Below, piece by piece: positions 4,375-8,238 of a DNA stretch of 8,238 nucleotides; the first letter of the stretch is position 1; each line of letters opens with the position of its first letter. The stretch is taken from NCBI GenBank assembly GCA_016290715.1, contig JAEEUY010000056.1, positions 1 through 8,238 of the forward strand, in the 5' to 3' direction. The position numbers and the translations under genes are program-made. The notes below the pieces were generated by a model. The model did no database searches and was not told the DNA's origin. It saw nothing but the letters and a program-made list of their open reading frames with translations. The DNA is from Bacteroidales bacterium. GTDB lineage: Bacteria > Bacteroidota > Bacteroidia > Bacteroidales > WCHB1-69.

Positions 4375-6515
4375 TGAAACACGCTATTGCCATTTCCCTC
4401 ATCCTATTCTGGAATTTTATAATTGCTCCTAATCTGTTGACAGCACAATGCACAATCACGGGCACTGTGCTGTCTCAAAGTGGATTACCTTTAGAGAATG
4501 TCGTTATTACAGTTCAAGAATATCCTGCATTAGTAACTTATACCAATTCTAAAGGAAATTACGCCCTCTCACTCAACCCTAACGAAGATTATAACTTGTG
4601 TGCTACCCTATTAGGATATGAAAGTCAATGCCAGAAATTACCCAAAGCCCATAATGGGACTTTTGATTTTACTCTTCAATCCCATTCTCATACCCTTGAT
4701 ATGATAGTGGTTACAGGAACCCGAACCCCCAAACTCTTGAAAGATGCCCCCATTGTTACTCGTGTTATCACACAAGAAGAAATACGGCAAATAGATGTGT
4801 CGAACGTACAAGAATTGATGCAAGCCGAATTGCCAGGTATTGAATTCACTTATTCTATGAACCAGCAAATTTCTTTAAATATGCAAGGATTTGGGGGAAA
4901 CTCGGTACTATTCTTAATTGACGGGGAACGTTTGGCTGGAGAGACTCTTGACAATATAGATTACAGCCGAATTTCACTGAACGACATATCCCATATTGAG
5001 ATTGTTAAAGGCAGTGCTTCTTCGCTTTATGGGTCTAATGCGGTAGGTGGAGTAGTAAATATCATCACCCAACAAAAAAAACTGCCATGGTCTGTGAATC
5101 TGAATGCGCTCTATGGATCTCATAACCAGCAACGATATGGCTGTTCAGTGGGCTTCTACTTAAAAGGTTTCAATAATATGCTCTCTGCACAATATGTGCA
5201 CAATGACCCTATTGAATTGAAAAATGGAGGCGATGTCAACAAAATATATGGTTTTCATTCATTGGATATTAAAGACAAATTCTCATATTCATATAAGGAT
5301 ATATTTAAAATCACTGCTCGCGCAGGCTACTTCTTCCGCGAACGCTATTCTCAAGAAGTCTCACATGAACGCTACCGCGACTTCAGTGCCGGATTGAAAG
5401 GAGAATGCCATATAACGGCTAAAGACGACATAACTTTGTCGTACACATTTGACCAATACGACAAGAGCGACTATGCCCTATTAGAAGGCTATGATGTTCG
5501 CGATTATAGCAACGTACAGAACTCTATCAGAAGTGTTTATAATCATACTTTTCGCAATAAACATATTTTGACTATTGGCGGAGATTATATGCGCGACTAT
5601 CTGATGAGTTATCAATTTGCTGACAATGGTGCCCATTACCAACATACAGCGGATGCATTTGCCCAATTTGATTGGAATCCACTACGCAGATTCAATGTTA
5701 TTGCCGGCATTCGTTACGATTATTTTTCAAACGAAAATCTCCATCACGTATCTCCCAAATTAAGTTTGATGTATAAATTCCAAAGATTTTCTATTCGAGC
5801 CTCGTATGCCAATGGGTTTCGTTCTCCAACCCTGAAAGAGCAATACATGAAATTTGATATGGCTAACATCTTTTTTATTTATGGGAATCCTGATTTAAAG
5901 CCAGAAGTTAGTCATAATCTGAATTTAACGGGAGAATATTCTTATGGAAATTACAATGTAACCCTCATGGGATTTTACAATAGGGTAAGAAATCGTATTA
6001 CCACTGCGTGGAATGAGGAAATGAATGGAATGATATACACCAACATGAAGCCCTTGCATGTTACAGGGATTGATTTCAATGCCTCCGCTAATTGGAAATT
6101 CGGCCTTTCTGCCCGCATCTCCTATGTTTTTACCAAAGAGTTCATCCCCAAAGGGCAACCTGAGATTTCAACTACCCGCCCACATTCAGCCACTTTCCGC
6201 ATTAGTTATGGCAAAGAATGGAAAAAATACGGGTTTTCCATTCTTCTCTCCGGTCGCGTATTGTCAAGCGTTACCTGCGACGAATACACTTCGCTAACCT
6301 CCTTCAATGAGACAAAAAAAATAACATATCCTGCCTATACTATTTGGAAATTCGGATTTAATCAGAATATCATAAAAGGATTACACTTGAACTTTGTACT
6401 GGACAACCTCTTTAATTATGTACCTGACTATTACTACAACAATTCCCCTATTACAACAGGTATTGCTTTTACCCTCAGTGCTTCTGTTGATATAGAAAAC
6501 TTTTTCAAAAAATAA
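4374..6515 (+). CDS. hmuR: HmuR-type TonB-dependent outer-membrane haem receptor
   Basis: A 713-residue outer-membrane receptor that would import haem into the periplasm using TonB-ExbBD energy. Layout: signal peptide 1-24 (cleavage likely at TA-QC); carboxypeptidase-regulatory-like domain about 25-105, typical of Bacteroidota receptors; TonB box region DMIVVTGTR at 109-117; plug domain about 118-235 with LIDGERL and GSASSLYGSNAVGGVVNII; then a 22-strand-type barrel to the C-terminus, ending SASVDIENFFKK. The NPDL motif of HmuR-like haem receptors is present at 505-508. The partner YRAP motif is represented by FRSP at 482-485, within NGFRSPTLKEQY. A histidine pair lies at 457-458 and could take part in haem transfer. 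The gene overlaps hmuY by one base and ends 4 bases before hmuS. A BtuB-like cobalamin role is the main alternative, but the HmuY neighbour and the motifs favour haem. Confidence 0.9.
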   Translation: MKHAIAISLILFWNFIIAPNLLTAQCTITGTVLSQSGLPLENVVITVQEYPALVTYTNSKGNYALSLNPNEDYNLCATLLGYESQCQKLPKAHNGTFDFTLQSHSHTLDMIVVTGTRTPKLLKDAPIVTRVITQEEIRQIDVSNVQELMQAELPGIEFTYSMNQQISLNMQGFGGNSVLFLIDGERLAGETLDNIDYSRISLNDISHIEIVKGSASSLYGSNAVGGVVNIITQQKKLPWSVNLNALYGSHNQQRYGCSVGFYLKGFNNMLSAQYVHNDPIELKNGGDVNKIYGFHSLDIKDKFSYSYKDIFKITARAGYFFRERYSQEVSHERYRDFSAGLKGECHITAKDDITLSYTFDQYDKSDYALLEGYDVRDYSNVQNSIRSVYNHTFRNKHILTIGGDYMRDYLMSYQFADNGAHYQHTADAFAQFDWNPLRRFNVIAGIRYDYFSNENLHHVSPKLSLMYKFQRFSIRASYANGFRSPTLKEQYMKFDMANIFFIYGNPDLKPEVSHNLNLTGEYSYGNYNVTLMGFYNRVRNRITTAWNEEMNGMIYTNMKPLHVTGIDFNASANWKFGLSARISYVFTKEFIPKGQPEISTTRPHSATFRISYGKEWKKYGFSILLSGRVLSSVTCDEYTSLTSFNETKKITYPAYTIWKFGFNQNIIKGLHLNFVLDNLFNYVPDYYYNNSPITTGIAFTLSASVDIENFFKK

Positions 6516-6519
6516 TTTT

Positions 6520-8238
6520 ATGAAAAAAAATATATTCCACTTGCTTCACAAAAAAAAGAAAATTTTTATAATATCAGGAATTTTTGCTGTTCTTCTGACA
6601 TTTTTGCTCATTTTCTGGCATTACAAAGCCGCTCCGACCCGCATCGCTTTCATCAATTACCAAATCACGACTTTAGGAGAGATAGCCAAAAGCAACAATA
6701 GTCGTTTTATCCAAATCAAAGAAGTAGAGCTTGACGAGCTGCACAAACTACGCAAATACGATATGGTAATGATAAATGCCATGGGGCTACGTATTACAGA
6801 AGAACAAAGGCAACAAATAGAAGAGGCCGCCATGCATACTGCCGTACTTTCAACAGCAGTAACCAATCCATCCAATTACATTGTTTCAGTAGATTCGCTA
6901 ACAGCAGACACCTTATCAACCTATCTACACAATGGTTCACGAAAAAATTACCGAAGTATGCTCAACTATATCCGCAAATACGTAGATAAAAAGATTTTAT
7001 TTGTCAAAAATCCTGAAACTGTGGTCCCCGCCTCGCAGGATATGTTCTACCATGCCAATCCCTCACATCCTGATGATGAAACATTGGGATTTAATTCCGT
7101 AAAAGAATATGAGGCCTTTTTGAAAAAACACAACCTCTACAACAAATCTTTTCCCCGTATCATCATTACTGGACAAATGGGAGACCCCACAGATCTAATT
7201 GCTGCGCTCGAAAAAACGGGGAATATGGCATATCCTATCCGCGACATTAATAACTTTATTATGAGTGGGCAGGCTGACTCCATCAGTCCATCAGCCATTA
7301 TCAACATGGCACACGGACGCATGGGCGATGGTGTGGTAGCCTACCTCTCACAACAGAACATTCCGCTTTTCACTACGATTTACATTCCTCAACTGACAGA
7401 AAATTGGGAAGAAGACAAGATAGGCATGAGCGGAGGATTCTTATCGCAAAGCATTGTTACTCCCGAAATTGACGGAGCTATCCGTCCATACGCCTTATTC
7501 GCCCACCGTATCAACAAAGACGGATTACAGGAAGTGTATGCTGTGCCTGATCGATTAGCCGACTTCGTAGAAACAATAAACCGTTATGTAGCCTTAAAAA
7601 GAACCGATAACGCCAACAAACGCGTGGTCATCTACTACTATAAAGGTCCCGGACAAAATGCATTAACTGCCTCCGGAATGGAAGTGGTGCCATCTCTCTA
7701 TTCCCTGCTGCTTCGTTTACGAACCTCCGGCTACAAAGTCACAGGACTTCCCGACTCCCCTGAAGAATTAGCCAAAATGATCCAGCAAAAAGGAGCCATA
7801 TTAGGCACTTATGCAGAGGGCGCTTTCGATAAATTTATGCAACAAGGGAATCCTGAACTGATAACCAAAAATCAATATGAAGGATGGATTTCAAAAGCAT
7901 TGGGGCAAAAAATGTATGAAGAAGTCAAACAAAAGTTTGGCGACTTTCCTGGAGACTATATGACAACTGCTGACGGACGGTTAGCCATCGCCCGACTTCA
8001 ATTTGGCAATGTAGTACTCATGCCTCAACCGATGGCAGGCCTTGGAGAAAACGATTTCAAAATTGTACATGGCACAGACATAGCACCGCCACACACTTAC
8101 ATTTCCTCCTATCTATGGGCTCGCTATGCTTTCAAAGCAGATGCCATCATCCATTTCGGCACCCATGGCAGTTTGGAATACACCCCGCGCAAACAAGTAG
8201 CTCTCTGCTCCAATGACTGGCCAGATCGATTGATAGGA
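6520..8238 (+). CDS. hmuS: HmuS, CobN/Mg-chelatase-H-like protein, 5' part only
   Basis: The reading frame is open from ATG at 6520 to the window end: 573 residues, with no stop. Full-length homologues are usually well over 1,200 residues. The N-terminus is basic (KKKK at 11-14), followed by one hydrophobic segment at 15-33 (IFIISGIFAVLLTFLLIFW). By the positive-inside rule the rest should face the periplasm. The body resembles the CobN/ChlH family: MAHGRMGDGVVAYLSQQNIPLF, VVIYYYKGPGQ, VVPSLYSLLLRLRTSGY, GDYMTTADGRLAIARLQFGNVVLMPQP, then HFGTHGSLEYTPRKQ from 545, ending at PDRLIG. The HFGTHG block with H545 and H549 is the family's active-site signature. In Bacteroidota, HmuS proteins of haem operons are implicated in handling imported haem, including anaerobic iron removal. 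Cobalt insertion (true CobN) is unlikely given the membrane anchor and neighbours. The start lies 4 bases after the hmuR stop in an A-rich context. Confidence 0.9.
   Translation, partial: MKKNIFHLLHKKKKIFIISGIFAVLLTFLLIFWHYKAAPTRIAFINYQITTLGEIAKSNNSRFIQIKEVELDELHKLRKYDMVMINAMGLRITEEQRQQIEEAAMHTAVLSTAVTNPSNYIVSVDSLTADTLSTYLHNGSRKNYRSMLNYIRKYVDKKILFVKNPETVVPASQDMFYHANPSHPDDETLGFNSVKEYEAFLKKHNLYNKSFPRIIITGQMGDPTDLIAALEKTGNMAYPIRDINNFIMSGQADSISPSAIINMAHGRMGDGVVAYLSQQNIPLFTTIYIPQLTENWEEDKIGMSGGFLSQSIVTPEIDGAIRPYALFAHRINKDGLQEVYAVPDRLADFVETINRYVALKRTDNANKRVVIYYYKGPGQNALTASGMEVVPSLYSLLLRLRTSGYKVTGLPDSPEELAKMIQQKGAILGTYAEGAFDKFMQQGNPELITKNQYEGWISKALGQKMYEEVKQKFGDFPGDYMTTADGRLAIARLQFGNVVLMPQPMAGLGENDFKIVHGTDIAPPHTYISSYLWARYAFKADAIIHFGTHGSLEYTPRKQVALCSNDWPDRLIG

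Noticed and set aside
6520..8238. True CobN cobaltochelatase for B12 synthesis
   Set aside because: It has an N-terminal membrane anchor and its neighbours are hmuY and hmuR homologues; no cobalamin genes are in the window.

Overview
The window (about 40% GC by eye) looks like a chromosomal segment of a Bacteroidota bacterium, probably Bacteroidales. The evidence is TAnnTTTG-type -7 promoter elements, mostly A-rich translation starts without Shine-Dalgarno sequences, Bacteroidota-style lipoprotein signals, a TonB receptor with an N-terminal carboxypeptidase-regulatory-like domain, and an hmuY-hmuR-hmuS gene order. I cannot name the genus.

Left part (1-2640): housekeeping genes. On the minus strand, coaE (dephospho-CoA kinase, last step of CoA synthesis) is followed by pyrG (CTP synthase). 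A good Bacteroidota-type promoter for pyrG lies right after the coaE stop codon. Divergent from coaE is a small plus-strand gene for a four-cysteine TSCPD-domain protein, with its own promoter core and a perfect AGGAGG ribosome binding site that is unusual for this phylum. PyrG looks unlike the usual Bacteroidota sequence type and carries substitutions at positions known to matter in the E. coli enzyme. CoaE ends about 20-30 residues early.

Middle (2638-2860): a 223-base non-coding stretch with a dense set of short direct and inverted repeats around a possible promoter. It is the likely control region of the operon to its right.

Right part (2861-8238, running off the end): a tightly packed plus-strand haem uptake operon. 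In order it encodes a lipoprotein with two tandem calycin-like domains, an HmuY-family haem-binding lipoprotein, an HmuR-type TonB-dependent outer-membrane receptor, and the first 573 residues of an HmuS protein (CobN/Mg-chelatase-H-like) anchored in the inner membrane. Gaps are 11 nt, a 1-nt overlap and 4 nt. The inferred pathway is capture of haem at the cell surface by the lipoproteins, transfer to HmuR, TonB-driven import to the periplasm, and handling of the tetrapyrrole there by HmuS, possibly by removing iron. In related genomes hmuTUV ABC transporter genes usually follow; they would lie beyond this window. The leading calycin-like gene is not part of the classical Porphyromonas gingivalis hmuYRSTUV operon and is the least described component here.
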